Below are positions 1-7,766 of a DNA stretch of 64,000 nucleotides, piece after piece. The notes beneath the pieces were generated by a model. That model ran no database searches and was not told the DNA's origin. It saw only the letters and a list, made by a program, of their open reading frames with translations. The position numbers were made by a program, and so were the translations under genes. Each line of letters begins with the position of its first letter. The first letter of the stretch is position 1. The stretch comes from Labedella phragmitis (GTDB lineage Bacteria; Actinomycetota; Actinomycetes; Actinomycetales; Microbacteriaceae): contig NZ_RZNB01000003.1 of NCBI RefSeq assembly GCF_004078635.1, positions 62,001 to 126,000 on the forward strand, read 5' to 3'.

Positions 1-205
1 CGGCGGCGACTCGGATCGCCTGCGCGAGCAATTCTCGGTAGCTGAGCGACACGGAGCCGTCATCGAGGGCGGACGCGTCGGGGAATCGTGCGGCCGACTC
101 CCTCAGGACGTCGACGAGCGTGCGCACGTGCGGTGCACGGTCCGACCGGGTGAGCACCGCCGTTTGAGCAGACCGCGCGTCGGCGGCGTCGACCTCAGGA
201 CTCAC
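1..205 (-). CDS. AMP-dependent (adenylate-forming) synthetase, N-terminal fragment
   Basis: Only the first 68 codons are visible; the gene runs off the left edge. Translation from GTG at 205 gives a short polar leader, then RTLVDVLRESAARFPDASAL and, a few residues on, LSYRELLAQA. This is the opening of an ANL-superfamily adenylation domain (acyl-CoA synthetases and NRPS A domains): the Arg-Thr-Leu-Val start and the xLSYxELxxxA helix are family-typical. Stand-alone Pls/PosA-like NRPS enzymes of actinobacteria begin in a similar way, but the fragment cannot separate these subtypes. The chosen start overlaps the end of the upstream lysine-rich gene by 11 nt; an in-frame GTG at 157 is the alternative. 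Core motifs A3-A10 lie outside the window. Confidence 0.62.
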   Translation of the reverse strand, partial: MSPEVDAADARSAQTAVLTRSDRAPHVRTLVDVLRESAARFPDASALDDGSVSLSYRELLAQAIRVAA

Positions 206-1043
206 GTGCCGGCTGGACGAGGAGATCGAGGAGCTGCTGCTTCCGCAGCCGAGACAGCGACGTGTACCCGTGAGCGCGAGCGAACGATCGCAGTCGCGGC
301 ACGCTCCACGTCGCGTTCGGTACGGGGGTCGTCGACGCGGACGGCTGCGGCAGGGCGGCGATCGCGGCTTCGGCCTCGGCGCTGCGGCGGGCCCGCTCCG
401 CAGCGGCCGCGGCAATGGCCCGCGCCTCGTCTCGAGCACGCTTCTCCGCCTCTCGCGCCGCGGACTTCTCGCGCGCCTTCCGCTCGGCCTTCTCGGCCTT
501 CGCGCGCGCTTTGGCTTTCTTCTCGGCCTTCTCCGCCTTCGCGCGTTCCTTCGCCTTGCGCTCGGCCTTCTCCGCCTTCGCCTGCTCCTTCGCCTTGCGC
601 TCGGCCTTCTCCGCCTTCGCCTGCTCCTTCGCCTTACGCTCGGCCTTCTCCGCCTTCGCCTGCTCCTTCGCCTTACGCTCGGCCTTCTCCGCCTTCGCCT
701 TACGCTCGGCCTTCTCCGCCTTCGCCTGATCCTTCGCCTTACGCTCGGCCTTCTCCGCCTTCGCGCGTTCCTTCGCCTTCTTCTCGGAGATCGCTCGCTT
801 CTCGGGCTTCGCCTTCTTGTCCGACTTCGTCGTCGACGCGGGCGACCCGGTGTCGTCGGCATTCCGAGCCGAAGCCTTCGCGGCCTTCTTCTTCGCCTTC
901 ACGAGCCGCGCGGCCTCCTCGAGCCGCTCCTCCTCGCGTGCGGCGCGGGCAGCGTCCGCCTCGACGGCGCGCTTGATGGCTTTGCGTTCGGCCTTGTCGA
1001 CCGCTCGCTTCTCCTCCGCGGACGGAGTGCCGTTCTTCGCCAT
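195..1043 (-). CDS. Lysine/alanine-rich repeat protein with C-terminal SAP/Rho-N-like motif
   Basis: 282 residues. The central part (about 70-190) is a highly charged Lys-Ala-Glu-Arg sequence built of 13-residue repeats of the type KAERKAKEQAKAE, likely one long helix or coiled coil. The last ~40 residues are different: after a Ser/Thr/Pro hinge comes WSVPRLRSFARAHGYTSLSR followed by LRKQQLLDLL. This resembles the short helix-extended-helix fold of SAP or Rho N-terminal domains that bind nucleic acid. Actinobacterial histone-like proteins combine Lys/Ala repeats with a DNA-binding module in this way, so nucleoid or RNA binding is a reasonable inference. No signal peptide or membrane segment is seen. 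It sits alone upstream of the adenylate-forming enzyme, overlapping its start. Confidence 0.75.
   Translation of the reverse strand: MAKNGTPSAEEKRAVDKAERKAIKRAVEADAARAAREEERLEEAARLVKAKKKAAKASARNADDTGSPASTTKSDKKAKPEKRAISEKKAKERAKAEKAERKAKDQAKAEKAERKAKAEKAERKAKEQAKAEKAERKAKEQAKAEKAERKAKEQAKAEKAERKAKERAKAEKAEKKAKARAKAEKAERKAREKSAAREAEKRARDEARAIAAAAAERARRSAEAEAAIAALPQPSASTTPVPNATWSVPRLRSFARAHGYTSLSRLRKQQLLDLLVQPARES
522..782 (-). repeat. 39-nt tandem repeat array inside the Lys-rich gene
   Basis: Seven head-to-tail units start at 522, 561, 600, 639, 678, 705 and 744. Six are 39 nt (13 codons); the fifth is shortened to 27 nt by loss of exactly four codons. Copies differ by only a few bases (for example ttgcg against ttacg, and cgcgttcc against ctgctcc). 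All length changes are multiples of three, so the frame stays open. Such near-identical in-frame repeats expand and contract by slippage or recombination, so copy number may vary among strains. Confidence 0.9.
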
Positions 1044-1145
1044 GTGCGTCCTTCTCGATTCGGGACCGGAACGACGCTCTCGCGTGCGTTCCGTCGGGCC
1101 GGGTGCGCCGACACCGTATCGGGCGAAGGTGAACAGTCGGTTCCG

Positions 1146-1868
1146 TCAGTCGAGCCGGAGTCCGTCGTCCGGGTCTATCGCTGCGGAGGCCGGCGAGGCG
1201 AGCGCGTTGTCGACCGCGCTGCGGACGAGCGACGACAGATAGGCTCCGGGGTTCTCGACGCCGATCCGCGAGAGGATCTCGCTCGATTGCGCGACGATCG
1301 AGCGGGAGAACGCCGTGGCCGTCGCGATCGCCTCGGCATAGGCGGGACGGTCCTCCTCGGCGACGACGACGGGCTCACCCCCCATCTCGACGACGAGCGC
1401 TTGCGCGATCGGCAGGACGGGGGCCGGAGCGGTCACGGCGAAGTAGGCCTCGCGGAGCCGGGCGAGATCGAGGGAGGTCCCCGTGAACGCGATGGCGGGG
1501 TGGATCGCGAGTGGGATCGCGCCGGCGACTTGCGCCGGCCGCAGGATTCCGGTGCCGAAGCGGGCCGACGTGTGCGCGACGAGTTGGCCCGGCTGCCACA
1601 CGCCGGCGGCCGCGAGCCCGGTCACGAGGGGCTCGATCTCCTCATCCGGGATCGCGATGATGACGAGTTCGGAGCGCTCGACGAGGTCGGGGATCGACAG
1701 GATCGGCGCTCCGGGCAGGATCACCTCGGCGCGCTCCCTGCTCTCGACCGAGACGGCGGAGATGCCCACGACCGCGTGACCCGCCCCGGCGAGCGCCGCT
1801 CCGAGGACCGGACCGACGCGACCGGCTCCGAGGATGCCGACGCCGAGCCGACCCGCCCGCGCGCTCAT
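1146..1868 (-). CDS. Rossmann-like / DUF2520 domain protein
   Basis: 240 residues. The N-terminus has a dinucleotide-binding Rossmann motif (GVGILGAGRVGPVLGAALAG), with conserved IIAIPDEEI near residue 75 and AHTSARFG and IHPAIAF further on. The C-terminal half is the helical DUF2520 region. The architecture resembles ketopantoate reductase and ProC-type NAD(P) oxidoreductases, but the substrate is unknown. In many actinobacteria this gene lies just before panC; no panC follows here. The start ATG at 1868 overlaps the stop of the upstream PH-domain gene (ATGA), suggesting translational coupling. Confidence 0.85.
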   Translation of the reverse strand: MSARAGRLGVGILGAGRVGPVLGAALAGAGHAVVGISAVSVESRERAEVILPGAPILSIPDLVERSELVIIAIPDEEIEPLVTGLAAAGVWQPGQLVAHTSARFGTGILRPAQVAGAIPLAIHPAIAFTGTSLDLARLREAYFAVTAPAPVLPIAQALVVEMGGEPVVVAEEDRPAYAEAIATATAFSRSIVAQSSEILSRIGVENPGAYLSSLVRSAVDNALASPASAAIDPDDGLRLD

Positions 1869-3502
1869 CGCACCTCCAGTGCCCAGCGGTGACTGTGGTC
1901 GGAGGCTGCGGCCCGGACAGCCGCGGCCGACGCGCGTTCGAAGAGCACGGCGGCCTCGTCCTTCGCGATCGTCGGCAGGGTCGGGGTGACGGGGCCGAGC
2001 ACGGTGTGCACGCGGGCCGACGCGAGCCGGAGCACGCGCTCGAGCGGTCCCTGCGAGATCTGGATGCTCTGGATGCGGGCGAGCGGCAGGATCGTGAGCT
2101 TGCGCCACAGCACGCCGGTGCGGAAGACGAGGAGACTCGCGCGCAACGCGTAGCCCGTGCGGCGCCAGGCGATCGGGTCGATCCAGCGAGCGCGTCGAGG
2201 GGCGAGCACGAATCCCGATTGCGCCGGGCGCATGATCGCGGACTCGACCTGCTCGAACGTCGAATCGACGTCGGCGCCCTCGAGCATGAGCTGCACCACG
2301 GCCGTCGCATCCCTCAGGGTGCCGACGGGGAGGACTGTCGTGTTGCCCTTGCCACCCATCGCCGCCTCGGCGGACAAGCCCGCCTTGTTGATCTTGACCT
2401 GCCACCACCCGAACGGACGCCACAGGAGCGGTTGCGACAGCTGGACGGCGTGGACGCGCCCCGGCGGCAGGGTGTCGTTGCTCGTCGAGAGAAGACCGAA
2501 GCCGATGCGCACGCCGCTCGGCGTGCCGGCGATCGAGTACCGCAACGACTTCGTGATCGTCGTCCAGTAGTAGCTGCCGATACCGAGCACTGCGGGGATG
2601 AGCGTGAAGATGACCCACGGCGACCCGTTCACGAGCATGACGACGCCGACGACCACGATCGCGAGCACGACGAGTGTGCCCTCGTTGACGACCGTCGAGG
2701 CGATGAGCCGACCGACAGGGATGCGCACGATCGATTCGGGCGGGGCCTGATCGGCGGGGAGCTCGGGCGAGAGGAAGTCGTTCGCCCGTTCGACGACGTG
2801 CCGCGTGATGACCCCGTCGCTGTCCGTGACGACGCCCGCAGCACTCGTCCCGGGCAACGGCGCCTCCCCTTCGGCGAGGCGGGCGCCGGAGGCCAGGGTG
2901 AGCACGTCGCGGCGGAGCTTCTCCGCCGGCTTCGTCGAGAGGTACTCGAGCTTGACGTCCGCCGATTGCCCCGCGACGTTGACGTCGAGTCGCGCCGCTC
3001 CGAACAAGCGGGGCAGGAACGGCTTCGAGAGCCCCACGCCCTGCACCCGGTCGAGCTTCGCCTTGCGGTGCGTACGGAAGAGGACGCCGCTGCGCACCTC
3101 GACGGCCTCGTCGGTGACACGGAAGCTGTGCATGCGCCACGACAGGAAGAACAGGCCGATGATCACGACGAGACCGACGGCGAGAGCGAGCAGGATCCAC
3201 CCGACGTAGCCGTGCGTGACCGAGTAGGTGAGCGGGTCGTAGTCCTCGCCGTCGTATCGGAAGTCGCCGGCGAACTGCGGCAGGAACATCTCGACGAGTC
3301 TCTCGCGCAGGTTCGCGATGACGATGCCGAGGATCGCCAGGAACGCGATCCCTCCCCGCAGCAACGGAGTGGCCGGGTGGAGACGATGCCACTCGCCGTC
3401 GGCGAGCGTGTCCCCCGCCCTGACCTGCTCCCGTGCCGCCCGTCCAGCGTCGGGGAGAGGACCGTCGGGCGGCGCGGCTGCCGCCGGTCCGGTCTCGCTC
3501 AC
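1865..3502 (-). CDS. Membrane PH-domain protein, YdbT-like
   Basis: 545 residues. A polar N-terminus is followed by paired hydrophobic segments at about 43-65 and 97-122 and another pair at about 270-320. Between and after them are three bacterial PH (bPH2) segments; the repeated pattern is RVQGVGLSKPFLPRLFGAAR in the first, then RVHAVQLSQPLLWRPFGWW and RIQSIQISQGPLERVLRLA. This layout matches Bacillus YdbT-type proteins. They are membrane-bound, work beside a smaller YdbS partner and have been linked to resistance to bacteriocins or membrane stress. The GTG start overlaps the stop of the YdbS-like gene just upstream (GTGA), so the pair is probably cotranslated. Confidence 0.85.
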   Translation of the reverse strand: MSETGPAAAAPPDGPLPDAGRAAREQVRAGDTLADGEWHRLHPATPLLRGGIAFLAILGIVIANLRERLVEMFLPQFAGDFRYDGEDYDPLTYSVTHGYVGWILLALAVGLVVIIGLFFLSWRMHSFRVTDEAVEVRSGVLFRTHRKAKLDRVQGVGLSKPFLPRLFGAARLDVNVAGQSADVKLEYLSTKPAEKLRRDVLTLASGARLAEGEAPLPGTSAAGVVTDSDGVITRHVVERANDFLSPELPADQAPPESIVRIPVGRLIASTVVNEGTLVVLAIVVVGVVMLVNGSPWVIFTLIPAVLGIGSYYWTTITKSLRYSIAGTPSGVRIGFGLLSTSNDTLPPGRVHAVQLSQPLLWRPFGWWQVKINKAGLSAEAAMGGKGNTTVLPVGTLRDATAVVQLMLEGADVDSTFEQVESAIMRPAQSGFVLAPRRARWIDPIAWRRTGYALRASLLVFRTGVLWRKLTILPLARIQSIQISQGPLERVLRLASARVHTVLGPVTPTLPTIAKDEAAVLFERASAAAVRAAASDHSHRWALEVR

Positions 3503-4224
3503 AGTCCTGTCCGCCGGCTCTCGGCGACGGACACGAGGTGGTCACGCAGGCCCTCGGCCTCCTCGAGCGGGAGCCCCGGGATCGTCACGCCGGTCGCGGG
3601 CGACGCGGTCACGAACTTCAACTCCGCGAGCCCGAACGCGCGCGCGAGCGGCCCCCTGTTGATGTCCACGAGCTGCATGCGGCCGTAGGGTACCGCGACG
3701 AAACGCTGCCACATGATGCCGCGTCGGAACAGCAGGTCGTCGTCGCGGAGGAGGTATCCGATCGAGCGGATCCGTCGCGGTACGAAGGCGAGCGTGACGA
3801 GCGTCACGAGCACGATCGCGCCGCCCACGAACCACGGCCACGGGTGATCGACGAGGAAGCCGACGAGTGCGCCCACGGCGACGACGACGACGATCATGAG
3901 CGCGTTCGTCAGGAACTCGATCGTGACGGCCTTGGGAGAGACGCGGCGCCACTCGCCCGTGATGTCGAGTCTGCCGGGTGTCTCCGGCGCCGCCTCAGGC
4001 TCCTCGGCGGGCGCCGCGAGGACCTCGCCGAGGGTCGGGACGGCGGGTGCGGAATCGCTCACGGGCGCGGAGGCGCCGACGGGCACCGCGGGATCGATGG
4101 GCGCGGCTTCGGCACGCGGCGCTGCGCCCGACGGCCTCGCGGCGGCGTGACGAGGCGCTGTCCCCTCGGAGCCGGGTGCGCTCGCGTCGTCAGCTCGCGG
4201 CTGCTCCGGCAGGTGGTTCGTCAT
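3499..4224 (-). CDS. Membrane PH-domain protein, YdbS-like
   Basis: 241 residues. About 90 residues of Ala/Pro/Glu-rich, probably disordered sequence precede two membrane segments (about 107-128 and 133-152) and one bPH2 domain with RFVAVPYGRMQLVDINRGPL and FGLAELKF. It is the small partner of the YdbT-like protein encoded directly downstream. The second of two in-frame ATGs (4224) is preferred because GAAGG lies 6 nt before it; the first ATG, at 4230, lies immediately next to that GAAGG. The first ~40 nt overlap the end of the DUF3180 gene, an unusually long same-strand overlap. Confidence 0.83.
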   Translation of the reverse strand: MTNHLPEQPRADDASAPGSEGTAPRHAAARPSGAAPRAEAAPIDPAVPVGASAPVSDSAPAVPTLGEVLAAPAEEPEAAPETPGRLDITGEWRRVSPKAVTIEFLTNALMIVVVVAVGALVGFLVDHPWPWFVGGAIVLVTLVTLAFVPRRIRSIGYLLRDDDLLFRRGIMWQRFVAVPYGRMQLVDINRGPLARAFGLAELKFVTASPATGVTIPGLPLEEAEGLRDHLVSVAESRRTGL

Positions 4225-4663
4225 CGTCATCCTTCGGCAGCGTGCACAGTCTCTCGGCGACGAGCCCCGCGATCGTGAGGACGACGGCCCCCAGAGCGGC
4301 CGCGGCGGCCAGCCACAACGATGCTATCCCGGGCAGCATCGAGCGGGAGAGCAGGAAGACGAGGATGCCGAGCCCGAAACCGGCGAGGAGCGAACCCGCG
4401 AGACTCGAGGCCTTCGCGAGGGAAACCACGCGCGTGGCCTGGAACGGGTCGATCATGCGATCCGACCTGCCGGACACGCGGCGGCGGATGGGGATCGCGA
4501 ACCCCACCACGATCGCCCCGACGGCGACGAGAGTCAGGGAGAACGTGAGCGGCGGCACGATCGTCATCGCCCCCCGTGACGCCGTCCAGACCTCGACGAG
4601 GAATCCGACGACGAAGCCGAGCACGGCGAGGAGGAGCAACGAGCGGGGCGATGTGCGCGTCAT
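4190..4663 (-). CDS. DUF3180 family membrane protein
   Basis: 157 residues with four hydrophobic helices (about 9-26, 36-55, 84-104 and 113-136) and a short acidic tail with DDDDE. This is the DUF3180 family, found almost only in actinobacteria and almost always between folK and the PH-domain genes, as here. Its function is unknown. The ATG at 4663 overlaps the folK stop by 4 nt (ATGA), consistent with the folate operon being transcribed through it. Confidence 0.85.
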   Translation of the reverse strand: MTRTSPRSLLLLAVLGFVVGFLVEVWTASRGAMTIVPPLTFSLTLVAVGAIVVGFAIPIRRRVSGRSDRMIDPFQATRVVSLAKASSLAGSLLAGFGLGILVFLLSRSMLPGIASLWLAAAAALGAVVLTIAGLVAERLCTLPKDDDDEPPAGAAAS

Positions 4664-5193
4664 GCCGGGGACCCGCTTTCGAGCCCGGCGAGCAGGTCGG
4701 CGACGCGCCCGTGCCCCGTGAGGGTCGCGTCGGGCTCGACGGCGAGCCAGGGCGCCAGGACGAAGTCCCGCTCCGCGGCCCGCGGGTGAGGGAGGATGAG
4801 CCGCTCGTCCGAGACGCGACGCCGGCCGACCTCGATGATGTCGATGTCGATCGTGCGGTCGCCCCAGCGTTCGGTGCGCACACGGCCGAGCTCGTCCTCG
4901 ATCGCAGCCGTCGCGTCGAGCAGCCGGTGCGGCTCGAGATACGTGTGCCCCACGAGCACCCCGTTGAGGTAGGCGGGCGCGTCGGTGTCGGGCCCCGTCG
5001 TGCGCACGGCCACGGTCTCGACGAACGGCGAGACGGCCCGTACGAAGACTCCCGGGATCGCCCGGATCCGATCGACGGCTTCCGTGAGCGAGGCGTGCCG
5101 CTCGCCGAGATTGCTGCCGAGGGCGAGGACGAGGCGCTCGGGCCCGCCGCGGCGGATGGGGTCGTGCACGAGAGGGCCGGCGATCGGAGTCAC
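4660..5193 (-). CDS. folK: 2-amino-4-hydroxy-6-hydroxymethyldihydropteridine diphosphokinase (HPPK)
   Basis: 177 residues. HPPK transfers pyrophosphate from ATP to 6-hydroxymethyl-7,8-dihydropterin, the step before dihydropteroate synthase in folate synthesis. LALGSNLGERHASLTEAV near the N-terminus and the family signature RWGDRTIDIDII (about residues 111-122), with the two metal-binding Asp residues, are clear, followed by LILPHPRAAERDFVLAPW. Length is normal for the family. The GTG start overlaps the folB stop (GTGA). Confidence 0.95.
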   Translation of the reverse strand: MTPIAGPLVHDPIRRGGPERLVLALGSNLGERHASLTEAVDRIRAIPGVFVRAVSPFVETVAVRTTGPDTDAPAYLNGVLVGHTYLEPHRLLDATAAIEDELGRVRTERWGDRTIDIDIIEVGRRRVSDERLILPHPRAAERDFVLAPWLAVEPDATLTGHGRVADLLAGLESGSPA

Positions 5194-5570
5194 GCTGCGG
5201 CCTCCCTGCTCCTGCTGATCCGCACGACGACATCGTCGAAGACCGCGTCGATCGGGGCGTCCGGCTTGTGAACGGCCACGTCCACCCGCAGGACGGCCTG
5301 CCAGGTGAGCGCGACACCCGCCACGCGTTCGGCCACCGTCTCGATGAGGTCGACGGGGTCGTTCTCCACGGCGGCGACCACGCGTTCCGCGAGCTCCCCG
5401 TAGTGGACGGTGCTCGCGAGATCGTCGGCGTCCGCCGCCGGGCGCGCGTCGAGGTGGACGACGACGTCGATCACGAAGGTCTGACCGTTCTCGCGCTCGA
5501 AGTCGAAGACGCCGTGATGGGCATGGACGCGCAGTCCCATGAGACTGATCGTGTCGAGGGGCGTGTCCAC
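5190..5570 (-). CDS. folB: Dihydroneopterin aldolase
   Basis: 126 residues. FolB cleaves 7,8-dihydroneopterin to 6-hydroxymethyldihydropterin and glycolaldehyde, feeding FolK. Typical features are ISLMGLRVHAHHGVFDFERE near the N-terminus (conserved HGV.. E), the VHYGELAERV segment, LIETVAERVA and the C-terminal VAVHKPDAPI with the catalytic Lys. GTG at 5570 is chosen because it keeps the usual PLDxISLxGxR opening; an internal ATG at 5537 would cut into the first strand. Confidence 0.93.
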   Translation of the reverse strand: MDTPLDTISLMGLRVHAHHGVFDFERENGQTFVIDVVVHLDARPAADADDLASTVHYGELAERVVAAVENDPVDLIETVAERVAGVALTWQAVLRVDVAVHKPDAPIDAVFDDVVVRISRSREAAA

Positions 5571-5626
5571 GTCACCACTCTGCCACGACCGGGCGGACGG
5601 ATGCCGGGACCGGAGGGGTGCTTGCG

Positions 5627-6250
5627 TCAGGAGCGACGGTCGACGCGGCGGACGACGGCCCACAGCGTCGGCATCACCGAGGCGGCGACGAGCCACTTCA
5701 CGATGCCGCCGACGATGAACGGGAAGAACCCGAAGGCGAGCAGCGAGCCGAGGTCGTTGGGGACGCCCATGGCCCCGAGCACGAAGCCCATGTACGGGAT
5801 GCCGAAGAGGAAGGGCACGAGGCTCGCGAGGCCGAAGGCCGCGAGCGACAAGCCCGGTCGGCGGTCCCACGATCGCTCGGCGAGCCATCCGACGAGGGCT
5901 GCGGCGAAGACGAAACCGATGACGAAGCCGAACGACGGCTTCGTGAGAGCGATGAGTCCACCGGTCGCGCCGGCGAAGACGGGCAGACCGAGCAGGCCGA
6001 CGCCCATGTACGACAGGAGGCTGACGGCTCCGCGCCACGCGCCGAGGCTCGCGCCCACGAGCATGACGCCGAGGGTCTGGCCCGTGATCGGAACCGGCCA
6101 CATCGGGATCTCGACCTGTGCGAGCAGGGAGACGACGGCGACTCCGGCCGCGATGAGGGCGATGTTCGCGGCGGCCGTGCGGGGCACGACGCGGTCGGCG
6201 AGGGTGGGACGGCCGGCGACGGCGGTCGACGTGACGGGTGCGGTGCTCAT
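5627..6250 (-). CDS. bioY: Biotin transporter BioY
   Basis: 207 residues, about six membrane helices. BioY is the substrate-binding S component of a biotin ECF transporter; it can work with a shared or dedicated ATPase module, but no bioM/bioN lies nearby. Family marks are IPMWPVPITGQTLGVMLVGA, YMGVGLLGLPVFAG, PSFGFVIGFVFAAALVGWLAE split around residue 110, and GIPYMGFVLG. A GGAG ribosome-binding site precedes ATG 6250. It interrupts the folate genes between folP and folB, so it is a local insertion relative to the usual order. Confidence 0.92.
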   Translation of the reverse strand: MSTAPVTSTAVAGRPTLADRVVPRTAAANIALIAAGVAVVSLLAQVEIPMWPVPITGQTLGVMLVGASLGAWRGAVSLLSYMGVGLLGLPVFAGATGGLIALTKPSFGFVIGFVFAAALVGWLAERSWDRRPGLSLAAFGLASLVPFLFGIPYMGFVLGAMGVPNDLGSLLAFGFFPFIVGGIVKWLVAASVMPTLWAVVRRVDRRS

Positions 6251-6360
6251 GCGATCTCCACGGTTACGAGGTCCGATAGCGACGAAGTGTCGTGGATCAC
6301 CCTACCGAGCGCACGTGATTCTCGTGGAATGCGACGGCACGAGACGACGTACGCGGCGGA

Positions 6361-7179
6361 TCAGTCGCGGGCCGAACGCACCGCTGCGAGCACGTCGAGC
6401 GCGACCCGCGACGCCGCGACGTCGTGCACCCGGACGGCCCACACGTCGTCAGCGAGGAGCGCACTCAGCACGGCCGTCGGGAGGTCGCGGCCCTCGACGC
6501 CCCGGTCGTCCTCGACGAGTTCTCCGAGGAAGCGCTTGCGCGACACCCCCACCATGACGGGGAAGCCGAGAGACGCGAGCGTGTCGAGATGGGCCAGCAG
6601 CGCCCAGTTGTGGGGCCCTCGCTTCGCGAAGCCGAGACCCGGGTCGACGATGATTCGTGCGGGCTCGACTCCCGCCGCGATCGCGGCGGACGTCTGGGCG
6701 CGCAGCTCCCGGACGACGTCCTCGACGACGTCCGCGTACTCTGCGCGGTCCTCCATGACGGTGCTGTGACCGCGCCAGTGGCTGATGACGAAAGTGGCAT
6801 CGAGCGCGGCGACGACCGCCGCCATACCCTCGTCGGCGAGCCCGCCGGACACGTCGTTGACGATCGACGCTCCCGCCTCGACGGCGGCGCGCGCGGTCGA
6901 GGCGTTCATCGTGTCGACGGACACGGTGGTCCCGTCGCCCGCGAGCGCCTCGACGACGGGCAGGATCCGCCGCAGCTCCTCGTCGAGCGCGACGCGCGAG
7001 GCTCCCGGGCGCGTGGACTCGCCCCCGACGTCGATGATGTCGGCGCCCTCGGCCACGAGCTCGCGGCCGTGAGCGATCGCGTCGGCCGTCGTGAAGTAGC
7101 GCCCGCCGTCGCTGAACGAGTCGGGCGTCACGTTGAGGACGCCCATGATGCGCGTGGCGCGCCCGCCACCGTCAGTCAT
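6361..7179 (-). CDS. folP: Dihydropteroate synthase
   Basis: 272 residues. FolP condenses 6-hydroxymethyldihydropterin pyrophosphate with p-aminobenzoate and is the sulfonamide target. Both family signatures are present: IMGVLNVTPDSFSDGG (about residues 11-26) and IIDVGGESTRPGA (about 49-61), followed by SVDTMNA, NDVSGG, IVDPGLGFAKR and the C-terminal VRVHDV. The start overlaps the last 8 nt of folE, so translation is probably coupled. Confidence 0.96.
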   Translation of the reverse strand: MTDGGGRATRIMGVLNVTPDSFSDGGRYFTTADAIAHGRELVAEGADIIDVGGESTRPGASRVALDEELRRILPVVEALAGDGTTVSVDTMNASTARAAVEAGASIVNDVSGGLADEGMAAVVAALDATFVISHWRGHSTVMEDRAEYADVVEDVVRELRAQTSAAIAAGVEPARIIVDPGLGFAKRGPHNWALLAHLDTLASLGFPVMVGVSRKRFLGELVEDDRGVEGRDLPTAVLSALLADDVWAVRVHDVAASRVALDVLAAVRSARD

Positions 7180-7762
7180 CGTCTCGGGACCGACCCGCGC
7201 CGATGAGGGCGAGCACGTCCGACCGGAGCGGACCGCTCGACAGAGCTCCCCTGCTCGCGATCGTGACGGTCGTCGACCCCGTCTGGCGCGGCCCTCTCGT
7301 CGTCATGCACTGGTGACTCGCATCGAGCACGACGAGGACGCCGAGCGGTGCGAGCCCCTCGTCGATCGCGTCGGCGATCTGCTCCGTGAGCCGCTCCTGC
7401 ACTTGCGGGCGCGATGCGAGAGTGTCGACGACCCGCGCGAATCGCCCGAGCCCGACGACCGCTGCGTCCGGCAGGTACGCGACGTGGGCGACGCCCGTGA
7501 ACGGCAGGAGGTGGTGCTCGCACACGGAACGGAAGGAGATATCGCGGACGATGACCGCCTCCCCCGCGGTGTCGAGCTCCGTCGGCACGGTCTCCCGCAA
7601 GTGGTCGACCGGATCGTGCCCGAGTCCGCCGAAGAATTCGGCGTAGGCGTCGGCGACGCGCTCCGGGGTCGAGAGCAGCCCCTCGCGATCGGGACGTTCC
7701 CCGATCGCGAGGAGCAGTTCGGTCACCGCCGCCTCGATCCGTCGGCGGTCCACTCCCGCCAT
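7172..7762 (-). CDS. folE: GTP cyclohydrolase I (type IA)
   Basis: 196 residues. FolE converts GTP to 7,8-dihydroneopterin triphosphate, the first step of folate synthesis. The zinc site and active site are visible in SVCEHHLLPFTGVAHVAYLP (about residues 84-103), GLGRFARVVD, the signature LASRPQVQERLTEQIADAI, and HQCMTTRGPRQTGSTT with the second zinc Cys. Only 4 nt separate it from the ftsH stop, so the ftsH message probably continues into it. Confidence 0.96.
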   Translation of the reverse strand: MAGVDRRRIEAAVTELLLAIGERPDREGLLSTPERVADAYAEFFGGLGHDPVDHLRETVPTELDTAGEAVIVRDISFRSVCEHHLLPFTGVAHVAYLPDAAVVGLGRFARVVDTLASRPQVQERLTEQIADAIDEGLAPLGVLVVLDASHQCMTTRGPRQTGSTTVTIASRGALSSGPLRSDVLALIGAGRSRDDD

Positions 7763-7766
7763 GGTG

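Noticed and set aside
1146-3545. A single 799-codon frame joining the DUF2520 gene with upstream sequence
   Set aside because: Only the last 240 codons are protein-like (Rossmann motif starts just after ATG 1868); the rest is antiphase Arg-rich sequence within the YdbT-like gene.
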